A DNA stretch of 64,000 nucleotides from a virus. The notes below the pieces were generated by a model. That model worked only from the letters and a program-made list of their open reading frames with translations, did no database searches and was not told where the DNA came from. Numbering within the stretch: position 1 is the first letter of the stretch; each line of letters begins with the position of its first letter. Both the position numbers and the translations under genes were made by a program. Below are positions 30,716-38,304 of the stretch, one piece after another. Where the stretch lies: the IMG/VR virus record IMGVR_UViG_3300042504_002519, positions 1 to 64,000 of that record. One strand, given 5' to 3'.

Positions 30716-31014
30716 GGCTCATTCTCTGGCCATTGGGGCATTGGGTGGTGAACTTTAATCGCTTCCAGCAAGGCACAAAAAGCCGTAAAGGGTTGTGTCT
30801 GAAATCGCTCGGCAAGTTCAGCAAAACCAGGAAATGCCAGGGCAGCTTGATCGGCGGCGTCTAGAGAAGGATAGTTACGTTCAAATCCTTGCTGTAACGG
30901 GCCAACAATGGGCGGCTCACCCTCAAAGGTGGCTACTCGACGCCAGTAGCTTTGCATAGAGATAGCGCCTGAGGGAATGGCAATGTCAGCCTGAAATCTC
31001 GAAAGTTGTTCCAT
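30712..31014 (-). CDS. Small protein in fibre cassette (100 aa)
   Basis: Not beta-repetitive like its neighbours: FQADIAIPSGAISMQSYWRR, FERNYPSLDAADQAALAFPG, FAELAERFQTQPFTAFCALL. It could be a fibre-assembly chaperone, suggested only by size, composition and position between two fibre genes. Confidence 0.5.
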   Translation of the reverse strand: MEQLSRFQADIAIPSGAISMQSYWRRVATFEGEPPIVGPLQQGFERNYPSLDAADQAALAFPGFAELAERFQTQPFTAFCALLEAIKVHHPMPQWPENEP

Positions 31015-31016
31015 AG

Positions 31017-31844
31017 TTAAGTTTTCACTTTAATAACGTTGCCGTCTCGCCATAGGTCACCGACGGCTATTGAGGCGTCTGAAGTAGGCAAATTAGCAAA
31101 ATTTATCTTTGAGCCCCCCACGTTTAGGTTTTGAGCAATACCTACCCCACCGGCTACGGTCATAGCTCCTGTAGTTGTCGAAGTACTTGAAGTGGTAGCG
31201 TAGTTAATGAAAGTTGCCGCCGTCATCCTGTAAACGAGAGATGTTGAATCCCTGCTAAGAGGGATTAAATACCAATCTGCTGCCATTGCTACACGGTTAT
31301 TAGGATCCCCTGGAGCTGCTGTAGTCAAGGCAGTAAAGATCAAAGATGCTCCCCCTCCGCTCCACTCCTCAAATCCCCTAGGGCGTGCAGCAAAAACAAA
31401 TATCCAATCATCAGCTAGCACCCCGGAAGGATTTGAGATGCTTCCTCTCGCCCTTCTCCCCTCAAATCCAGTATGCGAGAAATAAAAGTCGCTGTTGTAT
31501 ACCTCAGCCAGAAAACTGTTAAGGGGTCTATTACTTTGAGAAAAAAACGGCAATTCAGAGTTTAGAACAGAAATTGCAGTTGTCTGGGGATTTGCAGGGG
31601 AAACAGCGACCGACCCCAATCCGCTTAAATTGCCCCCAGTAATGGCTACCGCATTAGCATTTTGAGCCGACATAGTCCCCAGGGTAGGCGCACCGCTCAG
31701 ACTGGAATAGGGAAGTAGGGATATTACCCACTTCCCTAGAGAGCTATTCCAGATTAACGGGTAGCCATTCTGGCCAACCTCAGGGTTCACCGATACGTCG
31801 GTCAGTTCCTTGAGTTGCGAGGGGGACAGATACGCTGTAGGCAC
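31017..31844 (-). CDS. Tail-fibre protein, first gene of the leftward fibre operon (275 aa)
   Basis: Begins LSPSQLKELTDVSVNPEVG with NGYPLIWNSSLGKWV, a fibre shaft start. The C-terminal TTSSTSTTTGAMTVAGGVGI followed by AQNLNVGGSKINF is a widely shared phage fibre signature. The middle (FYFSHTGFEGRRARGSI, then DWIFVFAARPRGFEEW) may be a receptor-binding insert and is AT-richer than the flanks. No clear promoter of either family is visible upstream. Confidence 0.75.
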   Translation of the reverse strand: MPTAYLSPSQLKELTDVSVNPEVGQNGYPLIWNSSLGKWVISLLPYSSLSGAPTLGTMSAQNANAVAITGGNLSGLGSVAVSPANPQTTAISVLNSELPFFSQSNRPLNSFLAEVYNSDFYFSHTGFEGRRARGSISNPSGVLADDWIFVFAARPRGFEEWSGGGASLIFTALTTAAPGDPNNRVAMAADWYLIPLSRDSTSLVYRMTAATFINYATTSSTSTTTGAMTVAGGVGIAQNLNVGGSKINFANLPTSDASIAVGDLWRDGNVIKVKT

Positions 31845-32292
31845 TACTCCAGCCCTCCATTTAGTCCAAATTTAGTCCATCCGTAACTACCCAAACTCAC
31901 AACCCCCACTACACAGGGGTTCTGTGGCGTTGAATAGTTGCGGGGAGAGCAGCTAGTACCCATGTTCGTATCTATGGCCCTACTTTTCCTGTTCACTCCT
32001 CCATAGTGTGCCCAATGTGCCAGTTGCGATGTGCCAGTTAGGTTATCGCAAGAATGGATCCACTTTGCCGTAACTTGTGCCAGTTGACTGTGCCAACCAA
32101 CCTATGTGCCAGTTGAGCAAGCCAAGCTAAGCCGGTTTTCGTTCTCACCATTCCCAATGTGAGACACTGTAACGAGGTTTCAAGGGTTTCAGCCTGTCTC
32201 ACGCTGTCTTACGGGCTCAAAGCCACTACCAGCGGCTAGGATGGCGTAAATTCGTTATTTTTACCTTATAAAATACAAATTAGTTAAGGTAG
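31845..32292 (+). promoter_or_regulatory. 450-nt intergenic region with iteron-like GTGCCAGTT repeats
   Basis: No ORF is supported here. GTGCCAGTT starts at 32017, 32031, 32077 and 32106, with GTGCCAACC at 32090 and an inverted copy at 32302-32310. An AT-rich stretch follows at 32240-32290. Other elements are a TTTAGTCCA direct repeat (31859-31879) and a CCCC-CACTACACA-GGGG hairpin. Iterons next to an AT-rich stretch suggest a replication origin or a regulator cluster; the same GTGCCA core appears in the early promoters. Confidence 0.55.
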
Positions 32293-32332
32293 AATGGTTT
32301 TGAACTGGCACACTTACAAAGGACGATCACCC

Positions 32333-32875
32333 ATGGCGGGACAAGCCAAAGTATTAACCCAAGATGAGATAGACACACTCCTATACCATTGCTCCAGTCC
32401 TCGGGACCGGGCCTTGATCGGGTGCATGTTATTTTGTGGCCTGCGAGTAGCCGAAGCGGTGGCCCTCAGTCCGAGTGATATAAAAGGAGGGATGCTTGTA
32501 CTACCCAAAGCGAAGACCAAGGGCAAGCTAGCCAGCCGGTCCATTCCGGTGCATCCTAGCCTAATGCTGTTGCTGCAACAATACGGTCCACCCCAGGGCG
32601 AGTACCTATTCCCTGGCCGTCATGGCCGGGGCCACCTGCACCCCGCCAGCGCCAGCCAGGTGATCCAAGACTGCCTTACCCTAGCAGGCCTCTGCGGGCT
32701 GGGCATCACCACCCATAGCTTCAGGCGCACCGCCCTGACCAAGTTGAGCAATGCCGGCGTCCCCCTGCGGGTGATCCAACAGATCAGCGGCCACAAGAGC
32801 CTAGCCAGCCTGCAGTTGTACCTGCAAGTCACACCAGACCAGGTGGAATCGGCGGTGCTGGCAGCGTTTAGTTGA
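32333..32875 (+). CDS. Minimal tyrosine recombinase (catalytic domain only)
   Basis: 180 aa; ATG at 32333 follows ACACTTACAAAGGACGATC. Catalytic set is complete: MLFCGLRVAEAVAL (Arg I), Lys in PKAKTKGKLASRSIPV, TTHSFRRTALTKL (HxxR), QISGHKSLASLQLYL (H and Tyr). It lacks the N-terminal core-binding domain of normal integrases, like some small resolvases/XerH-type and plasmid recombinases. It might resolve multimers or invert a segment; it lies 0.7 kb from one copy of the 295-bp inverted repeat. Confidence 0.85.
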   Translation: MAGQAKVLTQDEIDTLLYHCSSPRDRALIGCMLFCGLRVAEAVALSPSDIKGGMLVLPKAKTKGKLASRSIPVHPSLMLLLQQYGPPQGEYLFPGRHGRGHLHPASASQVIQDCLTLAGLCGLGITTHSFRRTALTKLSNAGVPLRVIQQISGHKSLASLQLYLQVTPDQVESAVLAAFS

Positions 32876-32877
32876 CT

Positions 32878-32930
32878 CCCACCATTGTGGGGCCTGCATC
32901 CCCTGGCCGAACCACTCCCACGCATGTGGG
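32878..32930 (+). repeat. Two CRISPR-type hairpins after the recombinase gene
   Basis: CCCACCATTGTGGGG (from 32878) and CCCACGCATGTGGG (from 32917), interval 39 nt, immediately at the recombinase stop codon. Same short period as the distal array units and the cas operon hairpins. Confidence 0.75.
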
Positions 32931-32961
32931 CACTCTGAGGCTAGAACTTGGGGGCTGCATT

Positions 32962-33129
32962 ATGCGGATCGAACTTACCTGGCTGCTGTATGCCGCCATA
33001 TTCCTGCAGGGTGCCTTATTTGCCTGGCTGTGGCAGCGCACCCGCATCATTATCCTAGAGCGGCGCTATAACCGAGTATACCGCACCTGCCTAAGACAGC
33101 GATGGGAACTACTCGACAAGCATCGCTGA
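32962..33129 (+). CDS. Small membrane protein (55 aa)
   Basis: One membrane segment (LTWLLYAAIFLQGALFAWLW) followed by an Arg-rich cytoplasmic helix (IIILERRYNRVYRTCLRQRW). It overlaps the next small ORF by 28 nt. Arrangement resembles small phage spanin-like or holin-like accessory proteins; function not assigned. Confidence 0.5.
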   Translation: MRIELTWLLYAAIFLQGALFAWLWQRTRIIILERRYNRVYRTCLRQRWELLDKHR

Positions 33130-33245
33130 TCCGTCGCCAGCTAGCTGAGGCGGTGTCCCTGCTAGAACAGCACTGGCCAGCCCTGACGGCACAGCAGGCC
33201 CAGGCGCTACAGCGCATTTTGGCGAAGCTGGGGCCACTACCGTGA
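33102..33245 (+). CDS. Small helical protein (47 aa)
   Basis: ATG at 33102 inside the end of the previous ORF. MGTTRQASLIRRQLAEAVSL followed by LTAQQAQALQRILAKLG, two amphipathic helices. The locus is also covered by the 3' part of a leftward RHH gene, so only one of them may be real to its full length. Confidence 0.35.
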   Translation: MGTTRQASLIRRQLAEAVSLLEQHWPALTAQQAQALQRILAKLGPLP

Positions 33246-33417
33246 GCAGGCGTAGCCCGATCTGTTGCACCACCTCGGAGCGGCTCAGGCCGAGTTCCTT
33301 GGCAACCTGATCCAGGCCTTCCCAGGCCTCGTCAGTCATGCCTAGGCTTCTTTCTTTTTTACGGTGGCCCCAGAAGGCCTTGCGGGGGCGTAGGTTGGGG
33401 TAGATGATGTCTGGCAT
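33109..33417 (-). CDS. Ribbon-helix-helix regulator (CopG-like)
   Basis: 102 aa; start after GGAGAACCCCT. Residues 20-60 form the RHH unit: KKERSLGMTDEAWEGLDQVA then KELGLSRSEVVQQIGLRLL. The last 40 residues are low complexity Ala/Pro and overlap opposite-strand ORFs. Divergent from the early promoter at 33477, it may repress the adjacent unit. Confidence 0.65.
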   Translation of the reverse strand: MPDIIYPNLRPRKAFWGHRKKERSLGMTDEAWEGLDQVAKELGLSRSEVVQQIGLRLLTVVAPASPKCAVAPGPAVPSGLASAVLAGTPPQLAGDGSAMLVE

Positions 33418-33476
33418 AGGGGTTCTCCAATTTACCCCTACTATACAGCATGGCCAGCGGAAAGGCTAGGGGTATA

Positions 33477-33505
33477 TTGACAAGCCGATATGGTGGGGGT
33501 ATAGT
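33477..33505 (+). promoter_or_regulatory. Early promoter in front of inverted repeat copy 2
   Basis: TTGACA (33477-33482), 17-nt spacer, TATAGT (33500-33505). Family sequence AGCCGATATGGTGGGGG between the boxes almost matches that at 1149-1165. Confidence 0.78.
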
Positions 33506-33506
33506 G

Positions 33507-33800
33507 GAATTGTTGAACCACTTACAGAGAGGACAAAGCTATGAAAATCACTAGCACTCAGAACCGGGAACTCCATATTGCTGGAACCCTCAGGGGTCTT
33601 AAGCCCCTACCCTCAAATTTTGAGGGTACTGCCGTCGTCCGTGGGGAATTGGGTTCCCTTGATTGCGAAATATTTGACAATAAAAAACGTTAGTTGGTCA
33701 CGGTACCAACTGGTGTGACGGAAAAGGGTGGTACGTCTGGGCAATATAACTTCCCTCCACCCACCACCCCCGCAGACCCCGGCCCCATGGCTGGGGTTTT
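33507..33800. repeat. 294-bp inverted repeat, copy 2
   Basis: Inverted copy of 2948-3242, about 30.3 kb apart. Identical by eye except for one A lost from the A-run at about 33682-33687. Confidence 0.92.
33541..33693 (+). pseudogene. Frameshifted copy of the 69-aa ORF (50 aa product)
   Basis: Identical to the gene at 2999-3208 up to CEIFDNKK; the A7 run of that copy is A6 here, so translation ends one codon later instead of running on to WYVWAI. Promoter and leader are intact, so a shortened protein is probably made. Slippage on the A-run could restore the frame. Confidence 0.8.
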
Positions 33801-33801
33801 T
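33774..33801 (+). terminator. Rho-independent terminator
   Basis: CCCCGGCCCCATGGCTGGGG followed by TTTTTG. It separates this unit from the convergent FHA-protein gene. Confidence 0.75.
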
Positions 33802-33807
33802 GTTTGC

Positions 33808-34380
33808 CTATAGCTTCCACACCCACAGCAGCAAGGCCGCTAGCCCGCCACTGGTGACCAGCATGATCCATTGCACAAATAGGCCTTGCTTTGTCCACCA
33901 GGCCCAGACGGCCTCCACCCATTCCGCCCACCATGGCCGGGCACCCCGGGGCGCATCGCCGGTTATTTCAGTGTGGTGGTCATGGCCATGGTCCTGCTTG
34001 ACTGGCTCAGTCATTAGCTTTGTCCCGCTAGTGTCGTCATCATCGTGGGATACCCGGTAGATCAGCCCGCCTAGCCAGAGCACATCATGCTCCATCAGGT
34101 CTAGCCATAGGCCAGGCTTTAGGGCCCTGCTATTGATATAGGTGCCATTGGTGCTAAATCCATCCTTCAGCTCCCACAGCCACACCCGTTCCCCCGCCTG
34201 GGTAACATCGGTGGCCCGTAGTTCGGCGTGTCGCTTCGAGAGTCGTGAGTCTATAATGTGAATATCGCATTGTGGATCCCGGCCAATACTCCACAGTCCA
34301 GCGGGGGGCGGCCAGGAACCATCCAGCACCCAGTAGGGGTGTTGGCCATCGACTGGGTGTAGGCAAAGTTTGCGGGTCAT
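33808..34380 (-). CDS. FHA-domain membrane protein
   Basis: 190 aa from the ATG at 34380, directly downstream of a late element. FHA fold with its phosphothreonine-binding residues: GLWSIGRDPQCDIHIID (G-R), SRLSKRHAEL (S, H) and DGFSTNGTYINSR (N). A linker with HDHHTEITGDAPRG leads to a C-terminal membrane helix (LFVQWIMLVTSGGLAALLLW). It would bind phosphothreonine peptides at the membrane, which suggests contact with host Ser/Thr-kinase signalling; no kinase is encoded nearby. Confidence 0.85.
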   Translation of the reverse strand: MTRKLCLHPVDGQHPYWVLDGSWPPPAGLWSIGRDPQCDIHIIDSRLSKRHAELRATDVTQAGERVWLWELKDGFSTNGTYINSRALKPGLWLDLMEHDVLWLGGLIYRVSHDDDDTSGTKLMTEPVKQDHGHDHHTEITGDAPRGARPWWAEWVEAVWAWWTKQGLFVQWIMLVTSGGLAALLLWVWKL

Positions 34381-34386
34381 GGCTAT

Positions 34387-34396
34387 AGAATGCCCA
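34387..34396 (-). promoter_or_regulatory. Late element TGGGCATTCT upstream of the FHA gene
   Basis: Leftward TGGGCATTCT followed by ATAGCC, 6 nt before the start at 34380. Confidence 0.55.
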
Positions 34397-34440
34397 GCCC
34401 ACCCAGCCTGGGGAATGCTGAGAATGTTGTCAGTCCCTAC

Positions 34441-34458
34441 CCGGCCTAGGCCGGGTTT
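34441..34458 (+). terminator. Terminator-like palindrome before terL
   Basis: CCGGCCTAGGCCGG with TTTCC after it, just before the ATG at 34466. The T-tract is short, so function is uncertain; it may instead be an operator. Confidence 0.4.
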
Positions 34459-34465
34459 CCTGCCA

Positions 34466-35794
34466 ATGGCCACCCTCGGCGCACTAGAGCTAAGAGCAGA
34501 ATGGAAGAAATGGTTAGTCGCTAGCTATGCTGCGGTGCCGACCGACTCGGTGGACCTCGACAAGCTAGCCAGGAACCTGCTGCCCTGGGCCCAGCCATTG
34601 CTAGAGCCACGCCGGTATAAATGCCTATGGGGTGGCCGTGGCTCGGGTAAGTCCACCGCTGCGGCTGATGCGTTGCTGATCGAAGGGGCCCGGCGTAAGT
34701 GTCGGGTGCTATGCGCTAGGGAATTTCAGAATAGCTTGGCTGAGTCGGTGCATCAGCTATTGTGTGATCGCATCGAGGCGCTTGGCTTGCAGGACTGTTA
34801 CCGCATCCTAGATAGCGAGATCCGGGGCCCCCGGGGTACTCAATTTTTCTTTAAGGGCCTACGCCATAATGTGCGATCCCTCAAGTCCATTGCAGGTATT
34901 ACCCATGTCTGGGTGGAGGAGGCCCAGACCATCAGCCAGGAGTCTTGGGACATCCTAACGCCAACGGTACGGGCTTCGGGCTCTGAGATCTGGGTAACCT
35001 TCAACCCAGAGCAGGAGTCAGATACTATCTACCAACGCTTTGTCGTCAATGCTGAGGCCAGCGACTATGTTTGTCGGGTGAACTGGGACCAGAACCCTTA
35101 CTTCACCCCAGAGCTAGAGGATGAGCGCCAGCGGATGCTGCGCACCGACCCAGACCGTTATGACAACATATGGGAAGGCAACCCGATCCGGTTCAGCAAG
35201 GCCCAGGTATTCCATGGCAAGTGGGTGGTGGATGAATTTGAGCCTGGCGATGACTGGCAGGGGCCACACTTTGGCGCTGACTGGGGGTTTGGGCCAGATC
35301 CAACAGCGGCGATCAAGTGTTGGATCCATGAACGCCAGCTTTATATTGAACGCGAAAGCTATGCCTATGACCTGGCGCTGGATGAAATTGCTACCATCTG
35401 GAAGGTTGACGTTCCAGGCATTGCTACCTATCCAGTGCGGGCTGACAACTCCAGACCGGAGACCATCAAGCATGTCCGGGGCAAGGGCATCGCTGGCCTG
35501 ATAGCGGCTGACAAATGGCCCAATAGCATCAAAGACGGCATCGAATACCTACGCAGCTTCGACAAGATCATCATTCACCCACGCTGCAAAAACCTTAAAT
35601 TTGAGGCGATGAACTATAAGCGCAAGGTGGACCCCCATACCCAGGATGTACTACCCATCATCATTGACAAGCACCAGCACCTATGGGACTCATTGCGCTA
35701 TGCTTTGGATCCATTAATCCAGAACCGATCCACGCCGTTTGAGTACCGCACCGCCAAGTCGAAGCGGGTGGCCAGCCCCAAGCTAGGGTACTAG
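34466..35794 (+). CDS. terL: Phage terminase large subunit (PBSX-type)
   Basis: 442 aa. ATPase motor: Walker A CLWGGRGSGKSTAAADA, Walker B ITHVWVEEAQT and the coupling motif WVTFNPEQESD. Nuclease domain: GADWGFGPDPTAAIKCW (first Asp), VRADNSRPETI (second Asp) and DKHQHLWDSLRYALDP (third Asp). This is the PBSX/Terminase_3 family and drives DNA packaging. The ATG at 34466 gives the conserved N-terminus; the upstream extension is antisense to the FHA gene. It is followed by the portal gene after a late element. Confidence 0.93.
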   Translation: MATLGALELRAEWKKWLVASYAAVPTDSVDLDKLARNLLPWAQPLLEPRRYKCLWGGRGSGKSTAAADALLIEGARRKCRVLCAREFQNSLAESVHQLLCDRIEALGLQDCYRILDSEIRGPRGTQFFFKGLRHNVRSLKSIAGITHVWVEEAQTISQESWDILTPTVRASGSEIWVTFNPEQESDTIYQRFVVNAEASDYVCRVNWDQNPYFTPELEDERQRMLRTDPDRYDNIWEGNPIRFSKAQVFHGKWVVDEFEPGDDWQGPHFGADWGFGPDPTAAIKCWIHERQLYIERESYAYDLALDEIATIWKVDVPGIATYPVRADNSRPETIKHVRGKGIAGLIAADKWPNSIKDGIEYLRSFDKIIIHPRCKNLKFEAMNYKRKVDPHTQDVLPIIIDKHQHLWDSLRYALDPLIQNRSTPFEYRTAKSKRVASPKLGY

Positions 35795-35803
35795 GGCACC
35801 CTA
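35794..35803 (+). promoter_or_regulatory. Late element (GGGCACCCTA) upstream of the portal gene
   Basis: TAGGGCACCCTAGGGATAGC, a T-to-A variant of the TGGGCANNCT family, 22 nt before the ATG at 35826. Confidence 0.5.
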
Positions 35804-35825
35804 GGGATAGCACTATGGAACCACC

Positions 35826-37532
35826 ATGGCCCTTCGCAAAAACTATCTAACCTCCAACCTGGTCCGGTTCGTTGATGATCCGTACCTATTCGCCTATGGC
35901 CGGTCCAATATTCTGGATCCAGGTGAGTTTGACGATGTTATCAGAGATGAGTCGAGCCGGGCCTACCAGGCGGCCAATCGGTTCTACTACGAGCTTAAGA
36001 TCTACGAAGAACTAGAGCGCGATGCCCATGTATTTGCTGTCCTTGAGTCCAGAAAGCTGGATGTGGTGCAACGGGAATGGATGATCGAACCTGCTAGCCA
36101 GAGCGCCAAGGACAAGCGCAATGCCCAGATGGTAGAGGCCATGCTGCGCAACCTGGCCACCACCACGCCAGATGCAGAGAAGGACCAGGCGATCATCAGC
36201 ACTGGCACTGGCTTTGACCAGGCCTGCCATGGCTTGCTCGATAGCCTGATGTATGGCGTCTCAATGGCTGAAATTATGTGGGATGGGGGCAAGGAGATCT
36301 ACCCCCAAGACCTGCGCACCCGGCACCCGCGACGCTTTGGCTTCACCCTGACCGAAGACGGCTGGGTGCCACGCCTACGCACCCGCACCAATATGGCCAT
36401 TGGTGAACCGATCCCGCCTCGTAAGTTTATCTTTCACCACCACCAGCTGCACTATGGCCCCTATGGTAGGGGGCTAGGCCATCGCCTATTCTGGCCAGTA
36501 TTTTTTAAGCGCCAGGACATCAAATTCTGGCTAGTCTTTGTCGAAAAGTTTGCCTCGCCCACCACCATCGCTAAGTTCCCGGTTGGGGCCAGTGATGCTG
36601 AAAAAGATGCGGTGATGACTGCCATCCAGAGCATTGCCTCAGAGACCGGCGTTGGCTTGCCCGAAGGCTATGAGCTGGACCTGCTAGAGGCCTCTCGCAG
36701 TAGTTCCGCCGATAGCTATGAAAAGCTTGCCAATTGGTGTGATGCGCAGATTAGCAAGGCCGTACTAGGCCAGACAGGCACCACCGACCAATCGACGGGG
36801 GGCGGCAGCCGGGCCAGGGATGAGGTGGCCGCTAGCGTTAGCCTGAAGCGCACCAAGGCCGATGCCGACCTACTGGCCGGGGCGATCACCAATAGCTTGA
36901 TCAAGTGGATTATTCGCCTTAATGCCGGGCCTGATGCAGCGGTGCCCCGGCTATGGTGGAAGTTCCCCGAGCTGGAGGTACAGGAAGACCTCAATGCCAG
37001 GGTGCAGCGGGATAGGACGCTCTACGATATGGGTTTTGTGGTCACCCGCGACTATGTGATCAAGACCTATGGCGTCGAACTGCAGGACGAAAAGCCAGAA
37101 GGCCCTACCGCTGAATCCCAGCTAGATGCCTTGTTCGGTGGTGGTGAGGCGCCAGCCCCGACTGAGCCTACGCCAGCCCCAGAGGCAGAAGCACCCCCAA
37201 CGCCAGAGCAGGCCCAGCAGGTGGAAGAGGCCAGCCAGGAGGCGACTGACGAAGAGGCGCCAGAGGACTTAGCTGAACCCGACGATAGGCGCGACTCATC
37301 CGATGACTATGCCGATCAAGCCATCGTCGAAATGCAGCCCATCCTAGCCGACTGGAGTCGGTTGATCAATGAAGCGGTGGATCAGTCCAATAGCTTCGAG
37401 GAGTTAGAGCAACGCTTACTACAACTGCAGGCGGATACTAGCCAGTTTGCCGAGATCCTGGGGGCTAGCATGGCCGCTGCTGAGGCCGCTGGCCGGTACG
37501 AGGTGATCGAAGAGGGTGAGCGGGATGTCTAA
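35826..37532 (+). CDS. Portal protein, DUF935 (Mu gp29-like)
   Basis: 568 aa. DUF935 hallmarks include HVFAVLESRKLDVVQREWMI, DSLMYGVSMAEIMWDGGKEI, KFIFHHHQLHYGPYGRGLGH and NWCDAQISKAVLGQTGTTDQ. The protein forms the 12-fold DNA entry ring. A Pro/Glu-rich insert (about residues 440-490) precedes a C-terminal helical region that matches the extra domain seen in some Mu-like portals. It overlaps the following gpF-like gene by 8 nt, a typical head-operon coupling. Confidence 0.92.
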   Translation: MALRKNYLTSNLVRFVDDPYLFAYGRSNILDPGEFDDVIRDESSRAYQAANRFYYELKIYEELERDAHVFAVLESRKLDVVQREWMIEPASQSAKDKRNAQMVEAMLRNLATTTPDAEKDQAIISTGTGFDQACHGLLDSLMYGVSMAEIMWDGGKEIYPQDLRTRHPRRFGFTLTEDGWVPRLRTRTNMAIGEPIPPRKFIFHHHQLHYGPYGRGLGHRLFWPVFFKRQDIKFWLVFVEKFASPTTIAKFPVGASDAEKDAVMTAIQSIASETGVGLPEGYELDLLEASRSSSADSYEKLANWCDAQISKAVLGQTGTTDQSTGGGSRARDEVAASVSLKRTKADADLLAGAITNSLIKWIIRLNAGPDAAVPRLWWKFPELEVQEDLNARVQRDRTLYDMGFVVTRDYVIKTYGVELQDEKPEGPTAESQLDALFGGGEAPAPTEPTPAPEAEAPPTPEQAQQVEEASQEATDEEAPEDLAEPDDRRDSSDDYADQAIVEMQPILADWSRLINEAVDQSNSFEELEQRLLQLQADTSQFAEILGASMAAAEAAGRYEVIEEGERDV

Positions 37533-38304
37533 ACCGACCTATCGACGGCTACCCTTTCGCAAGGCCCTGGACTGGCTGAAAGCCAAGCTACCGATCCCGA
37601 CAGAGCGATGGGATACGCTGGTCGATGGTGCCCAGGACTGGGCTTTTACCATCGCCGGGGTGACCCATGGTCAGCTATTGCAGGAAGCACTGGACCTGGT
37701 AACCAAGGCGGTAGACGATGGGCAGCTATACCGCGACTTTAAGCAACAATTTGCAGAAACCTTTGTCAAGCGTGGCTTTAGCCCACTCAATGACTGGCGG
37801 ATGCGCCTGATCTTGCTGCAAAATATGCGCAATGCCTATGGGGCGGGGCGCTACCAGCAGCAGCATGACCCCGAAACGGTCCTACGCCGTCCTTACCTGG
37901 TCTACCGCCATGATGACCCTATCACCCCCAGGCCGCACCATGTCGCGCTAGATGGCTTTGTAGCCAGAGCAGATGATCCGATCTGGAATACGTTGCACCC
38001 GCCCAATGGGTTCGGCTGTCGGTGCCGCACCTTTAGCCTAAATGAACGTCAGCTACGCCAGGAAGGGATAAGCCTATCGGATCCATTGCCGACCATGACT
38101 GTCAAGGACAAGCGTACTGGCCAGCAGTTCACCGCCCCAGTCGTCAAGGTAGGCGATAGGACGGTGCCAGTGATTGAGCCTGGGTTTAACTTTGCCCCAG
38201 GTAGCACCCAGGACCGGGCCAGGGCCATCCAAGACACCGTCAGCCGGATGCACCCAGGGCTAAGGGAACGAGTGATGGGGATGATCAGGCGGAGGGATGG
38301 TTAG
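37525..38304 (+). CDS. Mu gpF-like minor head / head morphogenesis protein
   Basis: 259 aa from the ATG at 37525 within the portal 3' end. Contains the phage Mu F/SPP1 gp7 signature: RMRLILLQNMRNAYGAGRYQ, PYLVYRHDDPITPRPHHVAL and PPNGFGCRCRTFSLNERQL. This last Cys-x-Cys Zn-like block is diagnostic. It is carried into the capsid and assists assembly or DNA ejection. Its 3' end meets the convergent Cys-motif gene. Confidence 0.92.
   Translation: MSKPTYRRLPFRKALDWLKAKLPIPTERWDTLVDGAQDWAFTIAGVTHGQLLQEALDLVTKAVDDGQLYRDFKQQFAETFVKRGFSPLNDWRMRLILLQNMRNAYGAGRYQQQHDPETVLRRPYLVYRHDDPITPRPHHVALDGFVARADDPIWNTLHPPNGFGCRCRTFSLNERQLRQEGISLSDPLPTMTVKDKRTGQQFTAPVVKVGDRTVPVIEPGFNFAPGSTQDRARAIQDTVSRMHPGLRERVMGMIRRRDG

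Noticed and set aside
36002-36292. Opposite-strand ORFs inside portal, terminase, sheath and tape measure genes
   Set aside because: Shadow frames of strong coding regions without ribosome sites or recognisable domains.
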